64,000 nt of DNA from Mucilaginibacter daejeonensis. Its GTDB lineage: Bacteria; Bacteroidota; Bacteroidia; Sphingobacteriales; Sphingobacteriaceae. The DNA is taken from positions 3,968,001 through 4,032,000 of the forward strand of contig NZ_CP086068.1 in NCBI RefSeq assembly GCF_020783335.1. Direction: 5' to 3'. A model generated the notes under the pieces. It ran no database searches, was not told where the DNA came from, and saw nothing but the letters and a program-made list of their open reading frames with translations. Shown here in pieces: positions 9,867-19,877 of this stretch. Made by a program: the position numbers and the translations under genes. Positions within the stretch are counted from its first letter, which is position 1. Each line of letters begins with the position of its first letter.

Positions 9867-10835
9867 CTATTTACTATAGAATCTTGAAAGAAAAGCAACA
9901 AGCTTCAATTTCATTTTTTGTGTCTTCAGTTTGCCCAAACTGTAAACCGTGATAATACCCGAAGCATTTTCCCAATAGGCCTTGTCAACTGATGAAGGCT
10001 TTGAACCCTTTTTGAGCCATGAGGTCAAGATCCTCTTGTTCCAAGGCTTATCTCCTCCTACAGCATGTGGCATCAAGGTAAGGCCCGGACCAAAGCCCAT
10101 TGCTTCTTTACGCTGAAAGCTAACCGCTCCATCATGTAGTTCAATAGTGGCATTCAACGCATCCTGGTCTGTTTTACCAAAAGCATAAAAATTATTCATC
10201 TTCCCCGATGGGATCTTTTTGCCTTTGTTAAAAATAGCTATCTCTAAGCCACCTATATCATGAGCCATGTTCTCTTGCACCTGTTTCCAATGTTCTAAAA
10301 AAGCGAGGCTGTTACGATGTACGCCAACAAAACCGCCATTAACATAGATGTTCGTTTTGAAAGACAACTCCTGACCATAGCCTTTGAAATAGGTCCGCCA
10401 GAAAACCCGTTTGGGGTTATATTCTTCTACCGGCGAATTTACGTCTTCGCATACTGCTACACCACAATTCACCCATTCGTCCATAAATGACCATGGGGCC
10501 TGCTGAACGATATCCGGATCATAGTAAAAGACAGCATCTGCATTTTTACCATAGCCATTTAATAAACCCAACATAAAGTCAGGCTTATAATTGGTCAAAT
10601 GATATTTAGTGTCAACAGGTAAAAAATATACACTGAGGTCACTATTAACGGTAAGCTTTTTTGTACCTGCTACTTCCCCCTCAACTTGCACCGCTTGATC
10701 AGTCCAATGGGGAAGAGATCCTTTGTAGCCAGCATATACGTCACCCCTGTAACCGTTATTATATAACGAGTTTATCAGCACGGCTACACCGATATGGTAC
10801 GAGCCTTCAAATAGAGTACATACGACAGATGCCAT
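9867..10835 (-). CDS. GT-A fold glycosyltransferase (GT8-like)
   Basis: A 322-residue protein starting MASVVCTLFEGSYHIGVAVL, the form of GT8-like proteins that begin with a nucleotide-binding strand and SYHIG loop. The metal-binding DXD is YYDPDI (Asp106 and Asp108). A later NGGFVGVHR segment fits the acceptor site region of these families. The start codon lies 2 bp after the stop of the kinase gene, so it is the first transferase translated in the operon. Substrate unknown. Confidence 0.72.
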   Translation of the reverse strand: MASVVCTLFEGSYHIGVAVLINSLYNNGYRGDVYAGYKGSLPHWTDQAVQVEGEVAGTKKLTVNSDLSVYFLPVDTKYHLTNYKPDFMLGLLNGYGKNADAVFYYDPDIVQQAPWSFMDEWVNCGVAVCEDVNSPVEEYNPKRVFWRTYFKGYGQELSFKTNIYVNGGFVGVHRNSLAFLEHWKQVQENMAHDIGGLEIAIFNKGKKIPSGKMNNFYAFGKTDQDALNATIELHDGAVSFQRKEAMGFGPGLTLMPHAVGGDKPWNKRILTSWLKKGSKPSSVDKAYWENASGIITVYSLGKLKTQKMKLKLVAFLSRFYSK

Positions 10836-10837
10836 GC

Positions 10838-13177
10838 TTATTTTTTACCTGACCTTTTGAAAAATCGCATCAGACCTTTATTACCACGTGGCTGTTCGCC
10901 GTAATAACTATAATCGTACCGATAACCATAGCCAAAGGACGAAGTATCGATCGAGTTGAATATGATGTTCATATTCCTGAATATCTTTTTGCGGTTTAAC
11001 TCGTTCACCAACTCAATCTGGTCCTTACGGGTAAAATTATGACGAACAAGGAAAAATGTGATGTCGGCATACTGACTTAATATCTGCGCATCCGTAACCA
11101 AACCTATAGGTGGCGCATCGATCAAGATATAGTCATACTCTTTCCTAAGCTCTGTGATCAATTGCTGTAGGTACTTCCCCATCAATATTTCAGCTGGGTT
11201 TGGAGGAATCGTACCGCTTTCTATCAAATAGAAATTTTCCTGTTGAGGTACCTTTCTAACGATGTCTTTGTAGTCGATCTTGCCGATCAGGTAATCAGAT
11301 AAACCGGTCCTTTTATCAAGGCCGAGTGTGCTGAGCAACTTTGGCTTACGGAGGTCAAGCTCAAGAATTATCACTTTTTTGCCTGTACTGGCTAAACTTG
11401 CACCCAGGTTGAGTGATATAAATGATTTGCCTTCACCACTATGTGCTGAGGTGAACAATAGCGCCTTTGGCCCTGGCCCGGGTACCAAAAAATCCAAATT
11501 GGTCCTTAAAGCACGTATCTGTTCTGCTATAATGGACTTCGGCTTGGAAACGATAGTAAGCGGATCAATGTCGTCAGAATGCGAGATCTGGGCTATTACC
11601 GGAACTTTGGTTGCCTTGATTATGTCTGACCTGCGCCTTACCGTATTATTCAACATCTCCTTGATGAAGACCACACCAAAAGGAATACCCAAACCTAACG
11701 CAAAGAAAATCATGTATAAAGAGCTTTTTACCGGTTTGATCGGTTTACCACCCGTGCTCGCCGCATTGATAATGCGCACGTCTGATGTATTAGACGCCAA
11801 GGTCAGTTGAGTCTCTTCACGTTTTTGAAGCAGGAAGTTGAACAAAGTGTTTTTAACACCTTGATTTCGCATCACATCTAATAACTGGCGCTCTTTAATA
11901 GGAACATTCTTTAATTGACCAGTAAAGTTTGCCGACTGTTGCTTTAACGTACGCTGTGACAGCAAAAGGTTACTTCTGACTGTCTTTATAGTACCGCTTA
12001 ACGTTTGCTTTAAGGACAGGATCTGGTCATTAATGGAAACAATTAGAGGGTTCGTCTCTGGAACCGTAGTCAATAAATTTTTCTTTTTTAATAAAAGATC
12101 GGCTAATTGAGCAACCTGACCTGTAACTGTGCTCTCTGTTAGTCCGATCATCGACGGCTGAGTGACATCTACGTTGTCCGTACGGGCCAAAAAGCTTTCG
12201 ATGTTCCTTAAAATATTCAGTTCGAGATCTATTTCAGCTACTCGTTCATCGTTACTCGATATATGTTTATAAATATCTTCCGACTCTTTACTAAGATCCG
12301 TAATGTTATTGCTGATCTTGAAATTTTCTACGTTCTTATTCTCTGCATCTAACTCTATCGCTAATTCCTTTATACGGTCATTAATAAAGTTAACAGCGCT
12401 GGTGATGTTTTTGGTCTTGTCGTCCGTTGAAGCGGTGATGTAATTCTTAATCAACTTATTTAAAAAATCTTCGCCACGCTTTGGTACAGCATTCTCTGTG
12501 GTCAAGAGTAAAATATTACTTCCTTTAGCCACAGGTGCAACCCCTGTTTTGTTAATGTATTCACCTGCCACATCTCCGACCTTCGAAAATTTTACAAAAT
12601 AAGGAATGGTAGAAAAGCTTAATCTATTAACTGTTATCTTGATGACACCAGCAGGAGTATTCACGGGCGCACCTAAAGAAACTCTTTTACCATCAAATAA
12701 AGCTTCGCTATTATTGGAAAGTTGTACGGGCCAATCAACAGAATAAGTTTTATCAGATGGTTGTATCACCTCTATCTTAGCAGGAACATTGCTATACAAA
12801 ATCCGGTCATTTAAGGGCCCTTTTGCATAATATGATGTTTGCAGATCAAGTTCCTTGATAGTCACCTCTACCAGGGTTGGCGACCTCAGAATCAATATCT
12901 CGTTGTCTACGGTCGATCCAGGAGGCGTTATATTTAACTCTTCAAATACTACCTGATCGGTCAATTGCTTGCTATTGTCTTTGATAAGGATCTGCGCCTG
13001 AGTGCTGTATTGAGGAACTTGAATCTTTACGTAGAAATACCCAATGACCAAAAAAATCGTCAATGATATCAGGAACCAGTACCAATATTTAAGGTAGGTA
13101 AAAATGACTTCGATCAAACCAGGTCCTTTTTCGGCACCCTCTTGCCCGTCGTCTTCATATAGATCTTCTTCGTTCAT
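10838..13177 (-). CDS. Wzc-like polysaccharide co-polymerase with tyrosine autokinase domain
   Basis: A 779-residue inner-membrane protein. An N-terminal Wzz domain is bounded by membrane helices at about 30-52 and about 485-508 and has a long coiled-coil periplasmic part (about 260-440). The C-terminal cytoplasmic BY-kinase has Walker A SGEGKS (580-585), Walker A' LELDLRKP (605-612) and Walker B ILIDAPP (684-690). A tyrosine cluster follows (Tyr750, 752, 754, 756, 758, 759) for trans-autophosphorylation. It controls chain length and export together with the Wza-like gene just upstream. The one-piece layout is like proteobacterial Wzc rather than the split Gram-positive form. Confidence 0.92.
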   Translation of the reverse strand: MNEEDLYEDDGQEGAEKGPGLIEVIFTYLKYWYWFLISLTIFLVIGYFYVKIQVPQYSTQAQILIKDNSKQLTDQVVFEELNITPPGSTVDNEILILRSPTLVEVTIKELDLQTSYYAKGPLNDRILYSNVPAKIEVIQPSDKTYSVDWPVQLSNNSEALFDGKRVSLGAPVNTPAGVIKITVNRLSFSTIPYFVKFSKVGDVAGEYINKTGVAPVAKGSNILLLTTENAVPKRGEDFLNKLIKNYITASTDDKTKNITSAVNFINDRIKELAIELDAENKNVENFKISNNITDLSKESEDIYKHISSNDERVAEIDLELNILRNIESFLARTDNVDVTQPSMIGLTESTVTGQVAQLADLLLKKKNLLTTVPETNPLIVSINDQILSLKQTLSGTIKTVRSNLLLSQRTLKQQSANFTGQLKNVPIKERQLLDVMRNQGVKNTLFNFLLQKREETQLTLASNTSDVRIINAASTGGKPIKPVKSSLYMIFFALGLGIPFGVVFIKEMLNNTVRRRSDIIKATKVPVIAQISHSDDIDPLTIVSKPKSIIAEQIRALRTNLDFLVPGPGPKALLFTSAHSGEGKSFISLNLGASLASTGKKVIILELDLRKPKLLSTLGLDKRTGLSDYLIGKIDYKDIVRKVPQQENFYLIESGTIPPNPAEILMGKYLQQLITELRKEYDYILIDAPPIGLVTDAQILSQYADITFFLVRHNFTRKDQIELVNELNRKKIFRNMNIIFNSIDTSSFGYGYRYDYSYYGEQPRGNKGLMRFFKRSGKK

Positions 13178-13203
13178 TTTACAATGCAGAGGTAGATAAG
13201 TAT

Positions 13204-13998
13204 TTATTTAAGGTTAACCAAAATTAATATCAGCAACGATATTGTACTGACAGCGATCGGAAGCACTCTACTTAAGAAACTCGACGCAAGTGCCTTGCCA
13301 GGTATTGGCTCCACATAAACGATATCATTAGCATACAAATAATAATATTTTGAATTAAATACAGAACGGTCATTCAGGTTCAGATGACCTACCACTTTCT
13401 TACCTTCTACATCGCGAATCACCATAATGTTATCCCGCTTACCTAATTCGGTTAGGTCCCCTGCTAGGTTCAATGCTTCTATAACAGTTATACGTTCATT
13501 AGGTATCACGTATACAGATGGCTGCTTTACCTCCCCCATAATCGTGATACGATAATTAAGTACCCGGACGATAACGTTCGGCCCCTTCAAATATGGCTTT
13601 AATTTTTCTTTAATCAGGTCTTTGATTTCCAAGGTATTTAAGCCTTGTACCTTCAATTCACCTATGAGCGGAAGTTCAATGTTGCCCTTCGTATCGACTA
13701 AAAAGCCAGCTGACTCAGACGCATTCAAAGAAGCTATAGTTGATGTTTGAGTCGTTGGAGTTGCTAAAGTTGGAAAAGGGTTAAAGAATTTACTCGCTTC
13801 AGAGTTTAAGGAAACCACCATTACGCCCAATATATCACCCGGCTGTATGGTTGATGGTGTAGCCTCCGGGACCCTCAGGGTATCTGACTGTCCGGGCGCC
13901 TTAGAAAAATACCTCAATCGGTTGATGCTTTGACACGCTGAAAAAGTATAGGTTATGATGACCAGTAGAATAAATATTCCAAGTTTGGTGTTTTTCAT
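13204..13998 (-). CDS. Wza-like polysaccharide export lipoprotein
   Basis: A 264-residue exported lipoprotein; the lipobox TFSAC puts the acylated Cys at residue 22. A poly_export domain occupies about 45-140 (GDILGVMVVSLN, then NIELPLIGELKVQGL) and one SLBB domain follows (ITIMGEVKQPSVYVIP). A C-terminal hydrophobic helix (about 240-262) may cross the outer membrane like the Wza helix barrel. It forms the channel for the polymer made by downstream genes. First gene of the operon; a possible promoter lies about 100 bp upstream. Confidence 0.9.
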   Translation of the reverse strand: MKNTKLGIFILLVIITYTFSACQSINRLRYFSKAPGQSDTLRVPEATPSTIQPGDILGVMVVSLNSEASKFFNPFPTLATPTTQTSTIASLNASESAGFLVDTKGNIELPLIGELKVQGLNTLEIKDLIKEKLKPYLKGPNVIVRVLNYRITIMGEVKQPSVYVIPNERITVIEALNLAGDLTELGKRDNIMVIRDVEGKKVVGHLNLNDRSVFNSKYYYLYANDIVYVEPIPGKALASSFLSRVLPIAVSTISLLILILVNLK

Positions 13999-14093
13999 TG
14001 AATAGTTGTATGTAAGATATGGCCGTTGTTAGACTTTCACCGTTCACAACTAAGGCTTAAGCACATCTCTACCAGATTGTAACTTTTTCTCGT

Positions 14094-14125
14094 TAAAATT
14101 AGCGTTTTTTTAAATAACACGCCAA
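14094..14125 (-). promoter_or_regulatory. Possible promoter of the polysaccharide operon
   Basis: On the minus strand a TTG is followed after 21 bases by TAATTTTA, which differs from the Bacteroidota -7 consensus TAnnTTTG only in the last base. It is about 95 bp before the wza-like start and in the only sizeable non-coding stretch ahead of the operon. The rest of this spacer (13999-14150) is AT-rich with no other feature seen. Weak evidence. Confidence 0.3.
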
Positions 14126-14150
14126 TATTTTGAATAATTTATAATCGCCA

Positions 14151-14462
14151 CTATGCTTCGCCAATTGTTCCACCAAAGTTCATAGGAAACCCGGATGACT
14201 CGCTGTCGACTTTGATACGACCATTGGTCGCTTCAAATTTGTCAATATTCTCCTCTAATGCTGTTAATAGCCGTTTAGCATGTTCAGGTGTAAGTATGAT
14301 TCGTGACTTCACCTTAGCCTTGGGAACACCCGGCATCACTCTTATAAAATCCAAGACAAATTCAGCGCTTGAGTGTGTTATAACAGCAAGATTAGAATAG
14401 ATACCCTCCGCTACTTCTTCAGTTAATTCTATATTCAGTTGTTCTACGTTGGTCTCAGCCAT
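14151..14462 (-). CDS. DUF3467 family protein
   Basis: A 103-residue acidic soluble protein with the DUF3467 pattern: an N-terminal strand (LNIELTEEVAEGIYSNLAVI), HSSAEFVLDFIRVMPG, and ILTPEHAKRLLTALEENI. The function is unknown. In Bacteroidota this gene typically follows rpoC, usually just before rpsL, so its presence here next to rpoC is expected, although a glycosyltransferase gene is interposed. No membrane segment or signal sequence. Confidence 0.85.
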   Translation of the reverse strand: MAETNVEQLNIELTEEVAEGIYSNLAVITHSSAEFVLDFIRVMPGVPKAKVKSRIILTPEHAKRLLTALEENIDKFEATNGRIKVDSESSGFPMNFGGTIGEA

Positions 14463-14554
14463 CTCAAGATATTAAACTACAATTATTTATATATATTTTT
14501 TCAACTTAGTGATGATACGGTCTTTTTTCGTTTCAGTTCTCTGTATCCCGACAG

Positions 14555-15367
14555 TTAACTCATTCCTTCAGTAACTATCTGTTTCAAGCGTTGTTCAGCA
14601 GTCGACGAGGCGAGCATGAGGTGATCTATAGATTGCGTTCTGTCTAGTACTTGGCCAGTCTGTATCAATTTGATCACCTCAAAAGAATTAGGATGGTCAC
14701 CGGCCCAAGAACTTGCCCAATCATGAGGAGGTTTGCATATATTCAAGACCTTCCATTCGCCCAGTAAGATGGCAATATGCATCAGTGTCTGGTCATGTTT
14801 TTTAGGTATCGAAGGATTTTGCTCAAACCAATCTAAGGCCTTAATAATATCGTCCACTTGCTTGTGACTACGGCGAGCGGCGAAATGCCCGGCAGTGATG
14901 GCCTGCTCTAAAGCATCCGTTCCGAATATTTCAGTCGCCTTTTTAGGCTGAACAAAATTATAAATGCCTTCCGTGATGTATTCCTGATCAGCATGAACAA
15001 GGTCATTGCTTTGTAAGTGCTCAAAGAGCTCCGTCCAATCACACAAAGCTACGATATCATTATCGCTGTAGATAAACTCTTCACGTTCGCCGAACCAAGC
15101 CAAAAAGCGGTACAGGAAGCCTCTTGGACAGTCGCTGATCCGCTCAGCTACTTGCTCAACAAATCGGTTGGCTTCAGGAGAAAAATCTTTTGCCGTGACC
15201 AGTTGAGCTTCAGCGGTAATATAAGAAGAGGTCACTGGTTCGCCACCAAAATGGATGACTTTAATGGGTAGTGAACAGCCGAATTGACGGATGGTGTAGA
15301 TCAGGTTCTCACAGAACTGCTCGCTTCTTTTATTAGCGACCAAGTATATTCCTCGACTGCTCGACAT
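14555..15367 (-). CDS. GT-A type putative glycosyltransferase, orphan
   Basis: About 270 residues from the ATG at 15367 (MSSSRGIYLVANKRS). The nucleotide-sugar fold is suggested by GIYLVANKRSEQFCENLIYT and the acidic SDNDIVAL motif (Asp102 and Asp104), a DXD-type metal site. A longer frame from 15424 exists but its extra 19 residues start with a hydrophobic run encoded in the rpoC terminator region and look non-coding. It stands alone between DUF3467 and rpoC, directly after a terminator, so it must have its own promoter. Acceptor and donor are unknown; assignment rests on fold-like motifs only. Confidence 0.6.
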   Translation of the reverse strand: MSSSRGIYLVANKRSEQFCENLIYTIRQFGCSLPIKVIHFGGEPVTSSYITAEAQLVTAKDFSPEANRFVEQVAERISDCPRGFLYRFLAWFGEREEFIYSDNDIVALCDWTELFEHLQSNDLVHADQEYITEGIYNFVQPKKATEIFGTDALEQAITAGHFAARRSHKQVDDIIKALDWFEQNPSIPKKHDQTLMHIAILLGEWKVLNICKPPHDWASSWAGDHPNSFEVIKLIQTGQVLDRTQSIDHLMLASSTAEQRLKQIVTEGMS

Positions 15368-15422
15368 AGGTTTTTTTTTCAAAAATAAGAATATCTTATG
15401 CACGCACAACTTTACGATCAAC

Positions 15423-15453
15423 AAAAAGGCCGCTCTCTTTCGGGAGCGGCCTT
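15423..15453 (-). terminator. Rho-independent terminator of the rpoBC operon
   Basis: Perfect 10-bp stem (AAGGCCGCTC with GAGCGGCCTT) around a short loop, ending in a run of five T on the minus strand. It starts 20 bp after the rpoC stop codon. Confidence 0.92.
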
Positions 15454-15472
15454 GTGATTTTATAAGTGATAC

Positions 15473-18400
15473 TTATGCTTCTACATCTTCGGTCTTCGAT
15501 GCCATCAGGCGATCGAATTCCTCTTGTGAACCTACGCGGATGTTGTCGTAAGCACGCAGACCGGTACCTGACGGGATCAGGTGACCTACGATCACGTTCT
15601 CTTTCAAACCAAGCATCAGGTCACGTTTACCAGCTATAGCAGCTTCGTTCAATACCTTGGTGGTCTCCTGGAACGATGCGGCCGAGATGAAAGACTTAGT
15701 ACCTAATGATGCACGGGTGATACCCTGCAGGATCGGGCTTGAAGTGGCTGCGATAGCATCGCGAACCTCAACCAGTTTCTGATCTTTACGTTTCAGTACC
15801 GAGTTCTCATCACGCAGTTTACGTAACGATACGATCTGGCCTGGTTTCAGGTTGGCCGAGTCTCCCGGATCAACAACAACTTTCTTGTCGAATATCTCGT
15901 CGTTCTCGATCATGAAATCCCAGCTATCAACAGATTCTTTTTCTAAGAAACGGGTATCTCCCGGATCTTCGATAGCTACTTTCTGCATCATTTGGTGTAC
16001 GATAACCTCAAAGTGTTTATCGTTGATCTTCACACCTTGCAAACGGTAAACTTCTTGTATACCATTCACCAAATATTCCTGAACAGCTGCAGGACCTTTG
16101 ATGGCAAGAATATCGGCAGGTGAGATCGAACCGTCAGACAATGGCATACCAGCTTTGATAAAGTCATTGTCCTGTACCAGGATGTGCTTAGAAAGCGGCA
16201 CCAGGTACTTTTTAACTTGTCCGTCACGTGACTCGATAGTGATCTCGCGGTTACCACGTTTCACACCACCTAAGGTCACCACACCATCGATCTCGGTAAC
16301 TACCGCAGGGTTTGATGGGTTACGAGCCTCGAACAACTCCGTAACACGTGGAAGACCGCCGGTAATATCTCGGGTCTTACCGGTAGAACGTGGGATCTTA
16401 GCGATCACCTGACCTGTCTGTATCTTCTCGCCTTCTTCGATAGCGATGTGTGCACCAACCGGGATGTTGTATCCTTTAATGATGTCACCGCCACGTTCCG
16501 CGATCTGGATAACAGGGTTCTTTGTCTTATCACGAGTATCGATGATCACTTTTTCACGGTGACCGGTTTGTTCGTCAGATTCCTCACGGAAGGTGATACC
16601 TTCTAATACAGCATCGAATTTAGCAGTACCGGCGAACTCAGAGATGATCACCGCGTTGTACGGATCCCATGAACAGATACGCTCACCTTTAGTGATCTTG
16701 CTGCCATCTTTGATGTACAGGTAAGAACCGTAAGGGATGTTATTGGTCATGATCACCTTGTTGCTGCCTGGCTCAATGATGCGGAACTCGCCCGAACGAC
16801 CCAGAACTACCTCAACTGTACCATCTTCCTCGGTCTCGAAAGGTACGGTACGTACGTTCTCGAATTCGATGATACCGTCATAACGTGCACTGATCTGTGA
16901 TTCAGCCGCGATGTTAGACGCGGTACCACCCACGTGGAAGGTACGAAGTGTTAACTGTGTACCCGGCTCACCGATAGACTGTGCAGCGATAACACCTACC
17001 GCCTCACCAGCCTGAACGCGTTTACCAGTGGCCAGGTTACGGCCGTAGCAAAGCGCACAAACACCACGTTTGCTTTCGCAGGTCAGTACCGAACGGATCT
17101 CGATACCTTCCAGCGGAGAGTTCTCTACACGTTTAGCGATATCCTCATCGATGTCCTGACCGGCAGATACCAACAGTTCGTTAGTAAGTGGATCAAATAC
17201 ATCGTGAAGTGAGGTACGGCCCAATATACGATCGTATAAAGGCTCTACGATATCCTCATTATCTTTCAATGCCGTAGTGAAGATACCACGCAATGTACCG
17301 CAATCGGTCTCACCAACGATCATATCCTGGGCAACGTCATGTAAACGACGGGTCAAGTAACCAGCATCCGCCGTTTTCAAAGCCGTATCCGCCAAACCTT
17401 TACGGGCACCGTGAGTAGAAATAAAGTACTCTAATACCGACAGACCTTCTTTAAAGTTCGACAAGATCGGGTTCTCAATGATCTCGCCGCCTGAACCTGA
17501 TTTTTGAGGCTTGGCCATCAGACCACGCATACCAGCCAGCTGACGGATCTGCTCTTTAGAACCACGGGCACCTGAATCCAACATCATGTAAACCGAGTTG
17601 AAGCCTTGGTTGTCGGTAGACAGGATCTCCATTACGTTGGCGGTCAAACGGTTGTTGATACGGGTCCAGATATCGATGATCTGGTTGTAACGCTCGTTGT
17701 TGGTAATGAAACCCATGTTATAGTTGTTCATTACCTCTTCAACTTCGCGTGACGCTTGTTGGATCAGGTCTACCTTTTGCGCAGGGATGTTCACATCCTG
17801 CAGGTTGAATGACAAACCACCACGGAATGCCATTTGGAAACCTAATTCCTTAATATCGTCAAGGAACTGTGCGGCACGGGCCATACCGGTGATCTTAACC
17901 ACCTCACCAATAATATCACGAAGTGACTTCTTGGTCAACAGTTCGTTGATGTAACCTACCTCGGCTGGTACATGTTGGTTGAACAGTACACGACCTACGG
18001 TGGTCTCGATCAATTTATTCACGATGCTGCCATCGCGTTCTTTAACATTAGCTTTTACCTCGATAAAGGCATGCAGGTCTACTTTCTTCTCGTTGTAGGC
18101 AATGATCACCTCTTCGGCTGAGTAGAAAGAGAGGCCTTGTCCTTTAACCACGCGCTGCTCATCTGTTTTACGGCCTTTAGTAATGTAGTAAAGACCCAAA
18201 ACCATGTCTTGCGATGGTACAGTGATAGGTGTACCGTTAGCAGGGTTAAGGATGTTGTGCGATGCAAGCATCAAGATCTGGGCTTCCAAAATTGCGGCGT
18301 TACCAAGCGGCACGTGCACGGCCATCTGGTCACCGTCAAAGTCGGCGTTGAATGCGGTACAGGTCAGTGGGTGCAGCTGGATCGCTTTACCTTCTACCAG

Positions 18401-19762
18401 TTTTGGCTGGAAGGCCTGGATACCTAAACGGTGCAGCGTAGGTGCACGGTTAAGTAACACAGGGTGACCTTTCAATACGTTCTCCAAAATATCCCAAACC
18501 AATGGGTCTTTGCGATCAACGATCTTTTTAGCTGACTTTACCGTTTTAACCACACCACGCTCGATCATCTTACGTATGATAAATGGTTTGAACAGCTCGG
18601 CAGCCATATCTTTAGGTAAACCGCACTCGTGTAATTTCAGGTTAGGACCTACAACAATTACCGAACGGGCAGAGTAATCCACACGTTTACCCAATAAGTT
18701 CTGACGGAAACGGCCTTGTTTACCTTTCAGGATGTCTGAAAGTGATTTAAGAGCACGGTTACCTTCAGTTTTAACAGCGTTCACTTTACGTGAGTTATCG
18801 AACAACGAATCCACAGCTTCCTGCAGCATACGTTTTTCGTTACGTAATATCACTTCTGGTGCTTTGATCTCGATCAAGCGTTTCAAACGGTTGTTACGAA
18901 TGATCACACGACGGTAAAGGTCGTTAAGATCGGAAGTAGCGAAACGGCCACCTTCCAACGGCACTAACGGACGCAACTCAGGCGGAATAACAGGAACGAT
19001 CTTCACGATCATCCACTCAGGGTTGTTATCTATACGGCCTTGAGCATCGCGGAAAGCCTCAACCACCTGAAGGCGTTTTAAGGCTTCGTTCTTACGTTGC
19101 TGAGAGGTCTCGTTAGCTGCCTGGTGACGCAGATCATATGATAACTGATCCAGGTCGATACGTTTCAATAACTCTTCCAGAGCCTCAGCACCCATCTTAG
19201 CAACAAATTTCTGTGGATCTTTGTCATCAAGGTACTGGTTCTCTTTTGGCAAGGTATCTAACACATCCAGGTATTCTTCCTCAGTAAGGAAGTCCATTTT
19301 CGATATGCCGTCACCTTCTTTGATACCTGGTTGAATTACTACATAACGCTCGTAGTAAATGATCAGGTCCAATTTTTTGGTAGGTAAGCCCAGTAAGTAA
19401 CCGATCTTATTCGGTAACGAACGGAAGTACCAGATGTGCGCAACAGGCACCACCAGGTTGATGTGGCCCATACGCTCACGACGAACCTTCTTCTCGGTAA
19501 CTTCAACACCGCAACGGTCACACACGATACCCTTGTAACGGATACGTTTGTATTTACCGCAATGGCACTCGTAATCTTTTACCGGACCGAAGATCCTTTC
19601 GCAAAATAAACCATCACGCTCGGGTTTGTAGGTCCGGTAGTTGATGGTCTCAGGTTTCAAAACCTCACCGCTCGAACGCTCCAGGATAGACTCCGGAGAG
19701 GCTAAGCTGATGGTGATGGTGGTGAAGTTGCTTTTTATTTTATTATCTTTTTTGTAAGACAT
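15473..19762 (-). CDS. rpoC: DNA-directed RNA polymerase subunit beta'
   Basis: A 1429-residue subunit of RNA polymerase, normal length for Bacteroidota. The first zinc site is Cys66, 68, 81 and 84 (CHCGK and CDRCG). The catalytic Mg-binding [12 protein letters not shown] is at about residue 460. The second zinc cluster [13 protein letters not shown] is near residue 900, and the trigger-loop region ([19 protein letters not shown]) is intact. It is the last gene of the tRNA-tuf-rpoBC operon and is followed by a strong terminator. No disruption seen. Confidence 0.98.
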   Translation of the reverse strand: MSYKKDNKIKSNFTTITISLASPESILERSSGEVLKPETINYRTYKPERDGLFCERIFGPVKDYECHCGKYKRIRYKGIVCDRCGVEVTEKKVRRERMGHINLVVPVAHIWYFRSLPNKIGYLLGLPTKKLDLIIYYERYVVIQPGIKEGDGISKMDFLTEEEYLDVLDTLPKENQYLDDKDPQKFVAKMGAEALEELLKRIDLDQLSYDLRHQAANETSQQRKNEALKRLQVVEAFRDAQGRIDNNPEWMIVKIVPVIPPELRPLVPLEGGRFATSDLNDLYRRVIIRNNRLKRLIEIKAPEVILRNEKRMLQEAVDSLFDNSRKVNAVKTEGNRALKSLSDILKGKQGRFRQNLLGKRVDYSARSVIVVGPNLKLHECGLPKDMAAELFKPFIIRKMIERGVVKTVKSAKKIVDRKDPLVWDILENVLKGHPVLLNRAPTLHRLGIQAFQPKLVEGKAIQLHPLTCTAFNADFDGDQMAVHVPLGNAAILEAQILMLASHNILNPANGTPITVPSQDMVLGLYYITKGRKTDEQRVVKGQGLSFYSAEEVIIAYNEKKVDLHAFIEVKANVKERDGSIVNKLIETTVGRVLFNQHVPAEVGYINELLTKKSLRDIIGEVVKITGMARAAQFLDDIKELGFQMAFRGGLSFNLQDVNIPAQKVDLIQQASREVEEVMNNYNMGFITNNERYNQIIDIWTRINNRLTANVMEILSTDNQGFNSVYMMLDSGARGSKEQIRQLAGMRGLMAKPQKSGSGGEIIENPILSNFKEGLSVLEYFISTHGARKGLADTALKTADAGYLTRRLHDVAQDMIVGETDCGTLRGIFTTALKDNEDIVEPLYDRILGRTSLHDVFDPLTNELLVSAGQDIDEDIAKRVENSPLEGIEIRSVLTCESKRGVCALCYGRNLATGKRVQAGEAVGVIAAQSIGEPGTQLTLRTFHVGGTASNIAAESQISARYDGIIEFENVRTVPFETEEDGTVEVVLGRSGEFRIIEPGSNKVIMTNNIPYGSYLYIKDGSKITKGERICSWDPYNAVIISEFAGTAKFDAVLEGITFREESDEQTGHREKVIIDTRDKTKNPVIQIAERGGDIIKGYNIPVGAHIAIEEGEKIQTGQVIAKIPRSTGKTRDITGGLPRVTELFEARNPSNPAVVTEIDGVVTLGGVKRGNREITIESRDGQVKKYLVPLSKHILVQDNDFIKAGMPLSDGSISPADILAIKGPAAVQEYLVNGIQEVYRLQGVKINDKHFEVIVHQMMQKVAIEDPGDTRFLEKESVDSWDFMIENDEIFDKKVVVDPGDSANLKPGQIVSLRKLRDENSVLKRKDQKLVEVRDAIAATSSPILQGITRASLGTKSFISAASFQETTKVLNEAAIAGKRDLMLGLKENVIVGHLIPSGTGLRAYDNIRVGSQEEFDRLMASKTEDVEA

Positions 19763-19780
19763 AGTTCTTTTTTGGTATTG

Positions 19781-19877
19781 AATGAATGATCAGTGATGAG
19801 CGAACGCTGGTTCGCTTTGCACATAAAAGTTAACAAAGGATAGGATGATCGCTCACCCTATCCTTCACTAATTCATT
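19781..19877. repeat. Imperfect inverted repeat filling the rpoB-rpoC spacer
   Basis: The 113-bp spacer between rpoB and rpoC is almost entirely an interrupted palindrome: AATGAAT, AGTGA and TGAGCGA occur in this order at 19781-19804 and, inverted, at 19849-19877. Inside it are two short perfect hairpins, AGCGAAC/GTTCGCT and AAGGATAGG/CCTATCCTT. On reading, the arms show a loose seven-base rhythm like the other operon spacers listed here. The inverted part reaches the rpoB stop codon. Confidence 0.6.

Noticed and set aside
14041..14150. JUMPstart/ops element before the polysaccharide operon
   Set aside because: No GGCGGTAG-like core is present, and such elements belong to RfaH systems of Proteobacteria.
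15017..15271. Protein antisense to the orphan glycosyltransferase
   Set aside because: No start signal or domain; a shadow of the real reading frame.
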